Program-made: the position numbers and the translations under genes
Notes under the pieces: model-generated
What the model was told of the DNA's origin: nothing
Databases searched by the model: none
The model's input: only the letters and a program-made list of their open reading frames with translations
Source of the DNA: a virus
IMG/VR virus record: IMGVR_UViG_3300010885_012601
Span: 1-50,511 of that record
Direction: 5' to 3' (one strand)
DNA: 50,511 bases
Part shown: piece by piece, positions 39,210 through 46,122 of the stretch
Layout: the number at the start of each line of letters is the position of its first letter
How positions within the stretch are numbered: position 1 is the first letter of the stretch

Positions 39210-39537
39210 ATTAGCCGTAGCTGATAATAACTTTGCAAATGCAGTTAAGATGCTAGTTATTAAAGCACAAAGTGATGGCAAAGCTGAAATTCCCATGAAA
39301 GAGTTAGTTCAAAGTCTAAACAACATGGGATTTTCTGCTAGCGGTCAGGTTAATTCAATTCGCGGCCTTATTGCAACATTTAAGGCAAAAAACCCTAATC
39401 TTGTAGCGGATGTAAACAATGATAAAGTCATTATTACCAAGACACCAGGTGCCGACACTATGCAACAGGCACAATCAAACAAAGAAAAAGTTTCAAGTGA
39501 TGCAACTAAACAAGCTCGTAAGGATCTAGGACTATGA
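39196..39537 (+). CDS. Hypothetical protein, 113 aa
   Basis: The GTG at 39196 has GGGAG 7 nt upstream and overlaps the previous gene by 14 nt; longer in-frame starts back to 39070 would overlap by 140 nt. The first ~65 residues look like a folded winged-helix-like or small alpha/beta domain (VKMLVIKAQSDGKAEIPMKELV, in parts AVKMLVIKAQSDGKAEI; then GQVNSIRGLIATFKAKNP), followed by a Lys/Gln/Ala-rich tail. Coupled downstream by ATGA. Late operon with structural-type genes. Confidence 0.55.
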   Translation: MKLNELAVADNNFANAVKMLVIKAQSDGKAEIPMKELVQSLNNMGFSASGQVNSIRGLIATFKAKNPNLVADVNNDKVIITKTPGADTMQQAQSNKEKVSSDATKQARKDLGL

Positions 39538-39881
39538 GCCGTATAATGTTAACTGCTGCCGAAGCAAGAGTAAAGAGCCTACAAGATATTTTTGTTATTC
39601 GAGAAATACGCGACATCGAAGAAGAAATCTTAGTGGCAAGTTCAAATGGCGATGTTGAAGTTGTTATATCAAACACCAGCACAATGACAAAAAATTCCGT
39701 AAATACAGGATATGCATTGGCCGCAGAATATTATGATACATGGATTGGTGCCCGTGAGGACCGCCAAAAAAACTTACAAATGGAAAAGATCATCAAGTAC
39801 TTTTCTGATTTAGGCTATACAATTGACCGCCAAACTAACCCAACTACTCAAACTACCTTTCAATGGGTTGTAGCCTGGTAA
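39534..39881 (+). CDS. Hypothetical protein, 115 aa
   Basis: Starts in the ATGA overlap with the previous gene. An alpha/beta protein (KSLQDIFVIREIRDIEEEIL, in parts QDIFVIREIRDIEEEIL; VEVVISNTSTM; MEKIIKYFSDLGYTIDRQT) ending FQWVVAW. The pattern of long helix and late strand fits a small virion or assembly protein. No family recognised. It is the last gene of the late unit before a sigma70 promoter. Confidence 0.6.
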   Translation: MSRIMLTAAEARVKSLQDIFVIREIRDIEEEILVASSNGDVEVVISNTSTMTKNSVNTGYALAAEYYDTWIGAREDRQKNLQMEKIIKYFSDLGYTIDRQTNPTTQTTFQWVVAW

Positions 39882-39889
39882 AATAATAT

Positions 39890-39918
39890 TTGACAATATC
39901 GTTAAAGTTCGTTATACT
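39890..39918 (+). promoter_or_regulatory. Sigma70 promoter, near consensus, at a leaderless gene
   Basis: TTGACA (39890-39895), 17-nt spacer, TATACT (39913-39918), then 8 nt to the ATG at 39927. A start site 7 nt past the -10 box would be 1-2 nt from the ATG. No ribosome site. Confidence 0.8.
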
Positions 39919-39926
39919 GAACAACG

Positions 39927-40613
39927 ATGATAACGTTTAATTCAACTAAATTTAATTACAAACCGCTTACAAGAGTAGATGGACCATCAAGGTTATATGC
40001 TACTCCCGATGGACTTAGGTTACCCAGTGTTACAACAATTCTAGATCGAACCAAATCTGAAGAAAAGAAGCAGGCTTTGGCCAATTGGAAAAAGCGAGTC
40101 GGTGAAGTCAAGGCGCAAGAAATTGTAACCGAAGCAGCCGGCCGTGGCACACGTATGCACAAGTGGCTAGAGAACTATGTAAAAACGGGTGAAACAGGAG
40201 ACCCAGGTAGCAATCCTTATAGTATTCAAAGCCATCAAATGGCACATACCATTATTGAACAGGGATTAGTTAATTGCAGTGAAGCCTGGGGCACAGAAGT
40301 ACAACTGTATTTTCCAGGCTTATATGCAGGCACCACTGATCTAGTAGGAATCCATAATGGTGATGAAGCAATTATGGATCATAAGCAAACCAATAAACTT
40401 AAAAAGAAAGAATGGATTGAAGATTATTTTATCCAAACTACAGCCTATGCATTAGCGCACAATGAAGTTTGGGGCACAAATATTCGTAAAGGAGTTATCT
40501 TTATGTGTAGTGCAGACAACATTTATCAGGAATTTATCATTGAAGGGGCTGAGTTTGATCATTACCATGACCTATGGTTACAACGAGTAGAACAGTATTA
40601 TAAGTCGAGGTAA
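39927..40613 (+). CDS. PD-(D/E)XK nuclease, RecB/exonuclease-like
   Basis: A 228-residue nuclease with a RecB/Cas4-like layout: GRGTRMHKWLENYV (H78, N-terminal helix), AGTTDLVG (D138), IMDHKQT (D151-x-K153, motif III) and IQTTAYALA (Q170/Y174, motif QxxxY). These are the metal-binding and catalytic residues of this superfamily, so it should be active on DNA ends. Similar small exonucleases occur in cyanophages and other marine T4-like phages. No helicase fusion and no iron-sulphur cysteines. Likely roles are host DNA breakdown or recombination. Host-type leaderless promoter, thus early. Confidence 0.85.
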   Translation: MITFNSTKFNYKPLTRVDGPSRLYATPDGLRLPSVTTILDRTKSEEKKQALANWKKRVGEVKAQEIVTEAAGRGTRMHKWLENYVKTGETGDPGSNPYSIQSHQMAHTIIEQGLVNCSEAWGTEVQLYFPGLYAGTTDLVGIHNGDEAIMDHKQTNKLKKKEWIEDYFIQTTAYALAHNEVWGTNIRKGVIFMCSADNIYQEFIIEGAEFDHYHDLWLQRVEQYYKSR

Positions 40614-40616
40614 GTA
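40610..40616 (+). promoter_or_regulatory. Late-like box GTAAGTA, 5 nt before GTG
   Basis: GTAAGTA, then TTGCT, then GTG at 40622: the same spacing as at 13527, 17616, 25284 and 30828. It overlaps the previous stop codon, so a chance match is more likely here. Confidence 0.35.
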
Positions 40617-40621
40617 TTGCT

Positions 40622-41071
40622 GTGAATCGTACTACAGAACATTGGTTCCTTGACAGGCAAGGAAAATTATTGGCATGGAGAGATTGGCGTTCCCAACTTC
40701 TTAATATGTCACCTGAAGATGCTTATAAAGAAGTTGCTGAATGGTGGGGACTAGTTCCAATGATCAGCAGAGGTATTGATCCGTGGAATCACGATACTTG
40801 GCCAACTCCCTGGGAGTTAGTAGTTCGAGGACAATTTTGTCCAAGTGGACAAGGACTGGGTATGTACTACAGTTTAATCTTAGCCGGATTTGACTGCAAG
40901 CTAATTCTAGCAATATTAAACGAAGAAACACAACCACGATTGATGGTATTATTGCCCAATAATAAATTATTAAATTATTATCACAATCACATCGTTCCTC
41001 TCGACGAGGCAGATATACAACTTCTAAATTCTTGGACACCTGTTGATCTTCCAAATTTAATTAAAGTGTAA
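40622..41071 (+). CDS. Hypothetical protein, possible transglutaminase/cysteine-protease fold, 149 aa
   Basis: A 149-residue protein with GTG start. Residues ~60-95 (TPWELVVRGQFCPSGQGLGMYY and then LILAGFDCKLILAI) look like the helix that carries the catalytic Cys (C73) in transglutaminase-like or papain-like folds, followed by strands ending NYYHNHIVPLDEAD with a His-x-x-P-L-D pair that could complete a Cys-His-Asp triad. This is weak similarity only. It could modify or cut host proteins. No signal or membrane segment. Confidence 0.5.
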   Translation: MNRTTEHWFLDRQGKLLAWRDWRSQLLNMSPEDAYKEVAEWWGLVPMISRGIDPWNHDTWPTPWELVVRGQFCPSGQGLGMYYSLILAGFDCKLILAILNEETQPRLMVLLPNNKLLNYYHNHIVPLDEADIQLLNSWTPVDLPNLIKV

Positions 41072-41093
41072 ACATATTACGCCATGGTCTAAG

Positions 41094-41112
41094 GTTAAGT
41101 ATATGACTTAAC
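41094..41112 (+). promoter_or_regulatory. Hairpin in the nrdA leader
   Basis: GTTAAGT pairs with ACTTAAC around an ATATG loop, 18 nt before the nrdA ATG, followed by CTGTAGCAGG. A similar hairpin followed by CTGTAGCAAG lies before the AAA+ ATPase gene (23013-23035). It could be a control site or an mRNA-processing site. Confidence 0.4.
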
Positions 41113-41129
41113 TGTAGCAGGCAAACTAA

Positions 41130-43448
41130 ATGGATAATCAAAACAAAATGAGTAAAAGTTCAATTTATGTCGTAAAAAGAGATGGTCGTAAAGAGCCTCT
41201 AGACATTAATAAAATTCACCTAATGGCAGAGGAGGCCTGCGAAGGTCTAGCTGGTGTTAGTGTAAGTCAAATTGAGATGAATGCAGATTTACAATTTCGC
41301 GACGGAATCAGCTCAGCTGAAATTCAAGAAATTTTAATTCGTAGTGCAAGTGATCTAATTAGCTTAGACAAGCCTAACTATCAGTATGCTGCCGCTCGAC
41401 TACTACTTTACGGATTGCGTAAAGATGTATTTGGACAGTTTGATTATATTCCACTGTACGAGCTGGTAAACAATAATGTTAAACGTGGAGTATATGATGC
41501 AGAGTTATTGTCTTTGTATACTGAAGCTGAGTGGCGCCAACTTGATGTTTACATTAACCATGAGAGAGATCTTGATTTTACGTATGCAGGTATGCGTCAA
41601 GTGGTTGACAAGTATCTTGTTCAAGATCGTAGTAATGGGCATATCTACGAAACACCACAGTACATGTACATGATGATTGCCGCAACGCTGTTTGCGACAT
41701 ATCCAGCTGACAAGAGACTAAGTTTTATTCGTCGTTATTACGATGCTATCTCTACGTTCAAGATCAACATTCCTACTCCTGTTATGAGTGGTGTACGTAC
41801 ACCTATTCGTCAGTTTGCTAGTTGCGTATTGGTTGATGTTGACGACACACTACCTTCAATCTTTAACAGTAGTTCCGCCGTTGGTTATTACATTGCTCAA
41901 CGTGCTGGCATTGGCTTGAATGTTGGTCGTGTTCGTGCCATTAATTCTAAGATTCGCGGCGGCGAAGTTGCACACACTGGTGTTATTCCTTTCTTAAAAG
42001 TATTTGAATCTGTTGTGCGTAGTTGCACACAAAATGGTGTTCGCGGCGGTAGTGCTACAGTACACTTTCCAATCTGGCACAAAGAAATTGGCGATGTTGT
42101 TGTTCTTAAAAACAACAAAGGTACAGAAGACAATCGAGTACGACGTTTAGATTACTCAATACAGTTGAGCAAGCTCTTTTACGAACGTTTACTTTCTGAT
42201 GGTAATATTACATTGTTTTCCCCACACGATGTTCCTGGGCTGTATGAAGCATTTGGAAACAATGATGTATTTGATCCATTGTATGTCAAGTACGAAAATG
42301 ATGCAAGCATTAGCAAAAAAACAGTCAAGGCAATGGCCTTGTTCGGTGAGTTGCTAAAGGAACGTGCTGAGACTGGACGCATCTATATTATGAATATTGA
42401 TCATTGCAACAGTCATAGTAGTTTTCAAGACATGGTGCGTATGAGTAACTTGTGTCAAGAAATCACATTACCAACAGACCCTATTCAAACATTAGATGAT
42501 GAGAACGGTGAAATTGCTCTTTGTATTCTAAGTGCAATCAATGTAGGAAACTTACGCGAACTCGATGACTTAAAAAACTTAACAGATTTAGCAGTTCGTG
42601 CGCTAGATCAAATTATTGATTACCAACGTTATCCAGTTATTGCCGCAGAGATTAGTACCAAGGCTCGTCGTAGTCTTGGTATAGGTTACATTGGGTTGGC
42701 ACATTATCTTGCCAAACGTGGATTTAAATACAGCGATAGTGATGCCGCGCAAGCAGTAAATCGTTTAACAGAAGCATTCCAATTTTATCTAATTAGAGCA
42801 AGTGTACAATTGGCTAAGGAAAAAGGCCGTTGCGATTATTTTGATCGTACAAAATATGCACAGGGTATTTTACCTATTGATACCTACAAGCGCGATATTG
42901 ATGAATTCTTAGGAACAGAATTACATTATGACTGGGAAGCCCTGCGCCGAGAAATTGCAGAGCATGGCATGCGCCATAGTACACTATCTGCACAAATGCC
43001 AAGTGAGTCCAGCTCTGTAGTAAGCAATGAAACTAATGGTATTGAGCCTCCACGTGCGGCAATGAGTACAAAGAAATCTAAAAAAGGCCCATTGAAGCAA
43101 ATTGTTCCACAGTACAATAGTCTAAAGAATTTCTATTCTTATTTGTATGAAGAAGGTGTGCAAGATGGATATGTTCGTATTGTTGCCGCAATGCAGAAAT
43201 ATTTTGATCAGGCCATCTCAGGCAACTGGTCGTACAATCCAAAACATTATCCAAACAATGAAGTACCAATGAGCGTAATGTTCAAAGATCTTTTAACCAC
43301 ATACAAGTTGGGATGGAAGACCAGTTACTATCAGAATACATATGACATGAAAGGTGAAGATGAAGATGACATTTCCAATGTACAGGAATCTTTACAATTA
43401 TTACAACCACTTGATGACGCAGAAAACTGCGAAGCTTGTACAATTTAA
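41130..43448 (+). CDS. nrdA: Ribonucleoside-diphosphate reductase alpha subunit, NrdA
   Basis: The large subunit of class I aerobic ribonucleotide reductase, 772 residues. The ATP-cone (VVKRDGRKEPLDINKIH, residues ~9-90) is present, then TPVMSGVRTPIRQFASCVLVDVDDTLPSI (in parts TPVMSGVRTP and QFASCVLVDVDD) with the redox Cys, NLCQEITLPT (active site NxCxE), GIGYIGLAHYLAKRG, and the final CEACTI carries the C-terminal cysteine pair for reduction. SSESSVVSNETNGIEPPRA-type loop is read as SESSSVVSNETNGIEPP. No intein is visible. It supplies dNDPs; NrdB and a glutaredoxin follow directly. ATG 41130 or 41148 may be used. Confidence 0.95.
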   Translation: MDNQNKMSKSSIYVVKRDGRKEPLDINKIHLMAEEACEGLAGVSVSQIEMNADLQFRDGISSAEIQEILIRSASDLISLDKPNYQYAAARLLLYGLRKDVFGQFDYIPLYELVNNNVKRGVYDAELLSLYTEAEWRQLDVYINHERDLDFTYAGMRQVVDKYLVQDRSNGHIYETPQYMYMMIAATLFATYPADKRLSFIRRYYDAISTFKINIPTPVMSGVRTPIRQFASCVLVDVDDTLPSIFNSSSAVGYYIAQRAGIGLNVGRVRAINSKIRGGEVAHTGVIPFLKVFESVVRSCTQNGVRGGSATVHFPIWHKEIGDVVVLKNNKGTEDNRVRRLDYSIQLSKLFYERLLSDGNITLFSPHDVPGLYEAFGNNDVFDPLYVKYENDASISKKTVKAMALFGELLKERAETGRIYIMNIDHCNSHSSFQDMVRMSNLCQEITLPTDPIQTLDDENGEIALCILSAINVGNLRELDDLKNLTDLAVRALDQIIDYQRYPVIAAEISTKARRSLGIGYIGLAHYLAKRGFKYSDSDAAQAVNRLTEAFQFYLIRASVQLAKEKGRCDYFDRTKYAQGILPIDTYKRDIDEFLGTELHYDWEALRREIAEHGMRHSTLSAQMPSESSSVVSNETNGIEPPRAAMSTKKSKKGPLKQIVPQYNSLKNFYSYLYEEGVQDGYVRIVAAMQKYFDQAISGNWSYNPKHYPNNEVPMSVMFKDLLTTYKLGWKTSYYQNTYDMKGEDEDDISNVQESLQLLQPLDDAENCEACTI

Positions 43449-43456
43449 GGACAACT

Positions 43457-44557
43457 ATGTCAGCAACAGTTTTTAATCAAACCAAAGTGGATTTTACTAA
43501 ACAACCTATGTTTTTTGGTGAATCTCTTAATGCACAACGATTTGATACATTCAAATATCCTGTGTTTGATAAATTGACTCAAACACAATTGGGATATTTC
43601 TGGCGCCCAGAAGAAGTATCATTACAAAAAGACCGTAGTGACTATATGGACTTCCGCGATGAACAAAAGTTTATCTTTACCGCAAATTTAAAATATCAAA
43701 TCTTGCTTGATTCAGTACAAGGCCGTGCCCCAGCCATGGCATTTATGCCTTACTGTTCATTACCAGAGCTTGAAGGTTGTATGAATGCATGGCAGTTCTT
43801 TGAGAACATTCACAGTCGTAGCTATACACATATTATTAAGAACATCTACAGCAATCCAAGTGAAGTATTTGATACGTTGCTTGATGATGCCAAGATTATG
43901 GCTCGCGCAAAGTCTGTGACAAAAAGCTATGACGAATTCATTGATGCCGCTCAACAATTTACTGTAGCAGGTAAGGGAACAATGCATGATGTCAAGACAA
44001 AATTGTTCCTGGCAATGGTAAATGTTAATGCATTAGAAGCACTTAGATTTTATGTTTCATTTGCTTGCAGTTTTGCCTTTGGCGAATTAAAGAAGATGGA
44101 AGGCTCGGCAAAGATTATTAGTTTGATTGCTCGCGATGAAAGTCAGCATTTAAGTATCACAAGTCACATTATCAAGAATTGGTTTAAAGGTGATGATCCA
44201 GAAATGCAAGAAATTGCAAATGCAAATCTTGGTGCTATTGGAGACATTTATGACTTGGTTGTCGAAGAAGAGAAAGACTGGGCCAATTATTTGTTTAGTA
44301 AAGGCGCAATTGTTGGCCTAAACGGAAAACTATTACATCAGTATGTTGAATATATTGCAAATCGTCGACTAAAGGGATTAGGTGTAGAATCGCGATACGG
44401 TCGTAGTGCTAATGACAATCCATTACCATGGACAGAACACTGGACAAGTAGCAAAGGCCTACAGGTAGCTCCTCAGGAAACTGAAATTGAATCATATGTG
44501 ATTGGTGGAATTAAACAAGATGTCAGTAAAGATACCTTCGCTGGATTCAAACTCTGA
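43457..44557 (+). CDS. nrdB: Ribonucleoside-diphosphate reductase beta subunit, NrdB
   Basis: The small radical-generating subunit, 366 residues (E. coli NrdB 376). The di-iron ligands can be seen: the D-containing DRSDYMDF region, EGCMNAWQFFENIHSRSYTHI (E and E-x-x-H; cited as WQFFENIHSRSYTH), and LIARDESQHLSIT (E-x-x-H) with the second Glu in FAFGELK. The radical Tyr is likely in the SRSYTH region. ATG 43457 follows AAGGACA and the nrdA stop; an in-frame TTG at 43436 would overlap nrdA. It ends in FAGFKL, like the flexible C-terminal peptide that docks on NrdA. Confidence 0.95.
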   Translation: MSATVFNQTKVDFTKQPMFFGESLNAQRFDTFKYPVFDKLTQTQLGYFWRPEEVSLQKDRSDYMDFRDEQKFIFTANLKYQILLDSVQGRAPAMAFMPYCSLPELEGCMNAWQFFENIHSRSYTHIIKNIYSNPSEVFDTLLDDAKIMARAKSVTKSYDEFIDAAQQFTVAGKGTMHDVKTKLFLAMVNVNALEALRFYVSFACSFAFGELKKMEGSAKIISLIARDESQHLSITSHIIKNWFKGDDPEMQEIANANLGAIGDIYDLVVEEEKDWANYLFSKGAIVGLNGKLLHQYVEYIANRRLKGLGVESRYGRSANDNPLPWTEHWTSSKGLQVAPQETEIESYVIGGIKQDVSKDTFAGFKL

Positions 44558-44804
44558 CATTAACGAGCTCTATGTAATGGAATCATGCTCGGGTTGCAAA
44601 GACTCGGCCGCACGATTATTAGAAGCTGGTGTTGAGTTTGAAACATATGACATTGAACAAATTGGTATAGAAAAGGTATTTAAATTTTGGAAACATAGAC
44701 TAGGCGAATCGCCTAATTCAGTTCCTCAATTTTGGTACAAAGGCAAATACATTGGTAATAGTAAAAACATTGAAAATTTTGTAAAGGAAAAAAATGTTAC
44801 TTGA
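44520..44804 (+). CDS. Glutaredoxin (NrdC/GrxC-like)
   Basis: A 95-residue thioredoxin-fold protein. CSGC (in VMESCSGCKDSAARLLE) is the redox motif in place of the usual CPYC, SVPQFWYKGKYIGN contains the cis-Pro (VP) and glutathione-binding features. It sits directly after nrdB and overlaps it by 38 nt, so it likely reduces the phage ribonucleotide reductase. The start at 44520 keeps the first beta strand; a later ATG at 44577 would remove it. The CSGC motif lacks the Pro-Tyr pair, which may change its redox potential. Confidence 0.85.
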   Translation: MSVKIPSLDSNSDINELYVMESCSGCKDSAARLLEAGVEFETYDIEQIGIEKVFKFWKHRLGESPNSVPQFWYKGKYIGNSKNIENFVKEKNVT

Positions 44805-45108
44805 TATTAAAAAAGATGGCGATGTGGTTACACTGAAAATGAGTTCAGGTGAAGAGCTTATAGGCACTTATAAAGATGATGATGCTACATCATATACAAT
44901 TGATCGTCCGGTAACATTAAGTGTTGGCCCAAAAGGTGGCCCAGCACTTACACCATATCTTATGACAGTTAATCCTGCAAACACACGCAATTTAAAGATT
45001 AATAAAGCTCTGGTAGTGTGTATTGCAAATACAGATAAAGAGCTAGCTGGTCAGTACACGTCAGCAATGAGTGGAATTCAAGTTGCTCCAGCAGGATTTA
45101 AACTATAA
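44794..45108 (+). CDS. Sm-like (LSm/Hfq-fold) candidate protein, 104 aa
   Basis: A 104-residue protein with an Sm1-like pattern at the start: DVVTLKMSSGEELIGTYKDDDATSYTIDRPVTLSV, in parts VVTLKMSSGEELIGTYKDDD and YTIDRPVTLS, where V-x-L-x-x-G-x-E-x-x-G and the later P-x-x-L strand are typical of LSm folds. The C-terminal ~50 residues are hydrophobic and Gly/Ala-rich. AAAGG precedes the ATG, which lies inside the glutaredoxin end. I recall LSm-like small proteins in T4-like phages; RNA binding is possible but a virion role near PAAR and baseplate genes is equally open. Confidence 0.55.
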   Translation: MLLDIKKDGDVVTLKMSSGEELIGTYKDDDATSYTIDRPVTLSVGPKGGPALTPYLMTVNPANTRNLKINKALVVCIANTDKELAGQYTSAMSGIQVAPAGFKL

Positions 45109-45380
45109 TGCCGGCCGCACATAGATTAGACGATCCAGACGAAGCAGGCGCCTCAATTACTAGCATTCCTCAAGGTACTGTTTTTATCAACAATCAATTG
45201 GCCAGTATTGACGGAAGTGATGTAGCAGGTCACGCCCCGGGCGTACATAGCAGTCCGCAAACGGCAAACGGCAGTCCGACTGTGTTTATTACAAATATTC
45301 CAGCAAATAGACAAGGCGATGCTGATACATGCGGACATCCCAGGGCAGAAGGTAGCCCAGATGTATTCATAGGGCCATAA
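45108..45380 (+). CDS. PAAR-repeat protein, spike tip of the baseplate
   Basis: A 90-residue PAAR protein. Starting PAAHRLDD, it has the repeated VFINN and GSPTVFITNIPANRQGDADTCGH (in parts GSPTVFITNIP, NRQGDADTCGH) and the end GSPDVFIGP, the standard layout of phage PAAR tips, with His and Cys ligands for the metal at the apex. It caps the membrane-piercing spike (gp5 in T4). It overlaps the Sm-like gene by one base (TAATG) and precedes a peptidase gene. A small PAAR with its own gene is common in T4-like marine phages. Confidence 0.92.
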   Translation: MPAAHRLDDPDEAGASITSIPQGTVFINNQLASIDGSDVAGHAPGVHSSPQTANGSPTVFITNIPANRQGDADTCGHPRAEGSPDVFIGP

Positions 45381-45388
45381 TAATAGAA

Positions 45389-45418
45389 TCTCCCATAAAT
45401 AGCTGGGAGATTTTATTT
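45389..45418 (+). terminator. Terminator with a late promoter core in its loop
   Basis: A 9-bp stem (AATCTCCCA with TGGGAGATT, 45388-45413) followed by a TTATTTTA tail. The sequence CATAAATA (45394-45401), matching the late promoter core, lies across the 5' arm end and the loop. One 26-nt element could thus end the PAAR transcript and start the peptidase transcript. Confidence 0.7.
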
Positions 45419-45419
45419 T

Positions 45420-46112
45420 ATGTGTGTATCAAAACCAGTAGGTAGAGCAGGAAGACAAGTCACAGCCAGTGGCTTAGTTTATTACGAAGATACGCCTGCT
45501 GGCCATGCAGCCGCAGTTGAGGATATGCAGTCAAGTACAGGAACAGGTGCAGGGGAAAGTGCTCATCCAGGGCAACCCACTGAAAATCCAAACCCACCTG
45601 ATACCAAAGATTGCACAACATATACCGATTCATTATGGGACACTGCATGTAGCAAGTATTATAAATTTGCAAATATGAAAATGAAACCAGCACAGCAGAG
45701 CGGATTAACAGCGGCACAAATTGCTTGTAACTGGCAAAAGCTATGTCAAAATGTACTAGATCCAGTAGTAGCTGGTGGTAATAAAATAAACATAAATTCA
45801 GGATTCCGTACCGCGGCATTTAATGCAAGTTTAGGAAATTCAAGTAAAACATCTGATCACATGACTGGTTGTGCCACTGATATAAGTGCCGGCAGTCCAG
45901 AAGCCAATAAAGAACTGTTCAAATGGATAGGTAAAAATATCAATAATGTTTTTAGTCAATTAATTTTTGAAGGAAGATGGGTACATGTGGCCTATGCTGG
46001 CGCAAGTCCAGCTTCAGTAGCAGTGCTGGTTGCTAGAAATGGTTCAGCACCTTATGTAAATGGCGGTGGAAGAAGTGGCTCGGCTTTACCACCAGACCTC
46101 AAGTGGGCATAA
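45420..46112 (+). CDS. M15-type peptidase (D-Ala-D-Ala carboxypeptidase-like) tail protein
   Basis: A 230-residue protein. The C-terminal half has the M15 zinc-peptidase pattern: NSGFRTAAFNASLG, then TSDHMTGCATDI with H147 and D154 as zinc ligands, and WVHVAY with H189 as third ligand, plus a catalytic-type Glu in LIFEGRW. The first ~65 residues are Ser/Gly/Pro-rich and may be a linker or attachment part. M15 enzymes cut peptidoglycan peptide cross-links. Placed between PAAR and a baseplate-type gene, it likely opens the cell wall during infection, though a lysis role is possible. No signal peptide or membrane segment. Confidence 0.85.
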   Translation: MCVSKPVGRAGRQVTASGLVYYEDTPAGHAAAVEDMQSSTGTGAGESAHPGQPTENPNPPDTKDCTTYTDSLWDTACSKYYKFANMKMKPAQQSGLTAAQIACNWQKLCQNVLDPVVAGGNKININSGFRTAAFNASLGNSSKTSDHMTGCATDISAGSPEANKELFKWIGKNINNVFSQLIFEGRWVHVAYAGASPASVAVLVARNGSAPYVNGGGRSGSALPPDLKWA

Positions 46113-46115
46113 GTA
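46109..46115 (+). promoter_or_regulatory. Late-like box ATAAGTA, 7 nt before ATG
   Basis: ATAAGTA, then ACGTACT, then ATG at 46123. It overlaps the previous stop codon but its geometry and the spacer sequence match those at 34305. Confidence 0.45.
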
Positions 46116-46122
46116 ACGTACT

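Noticed and set aside
44577-44804. ATG 44577 as glutaredoxin start
   Set aside because: It would delete the first strand before CSGC, which the thioredoxin fold needs.
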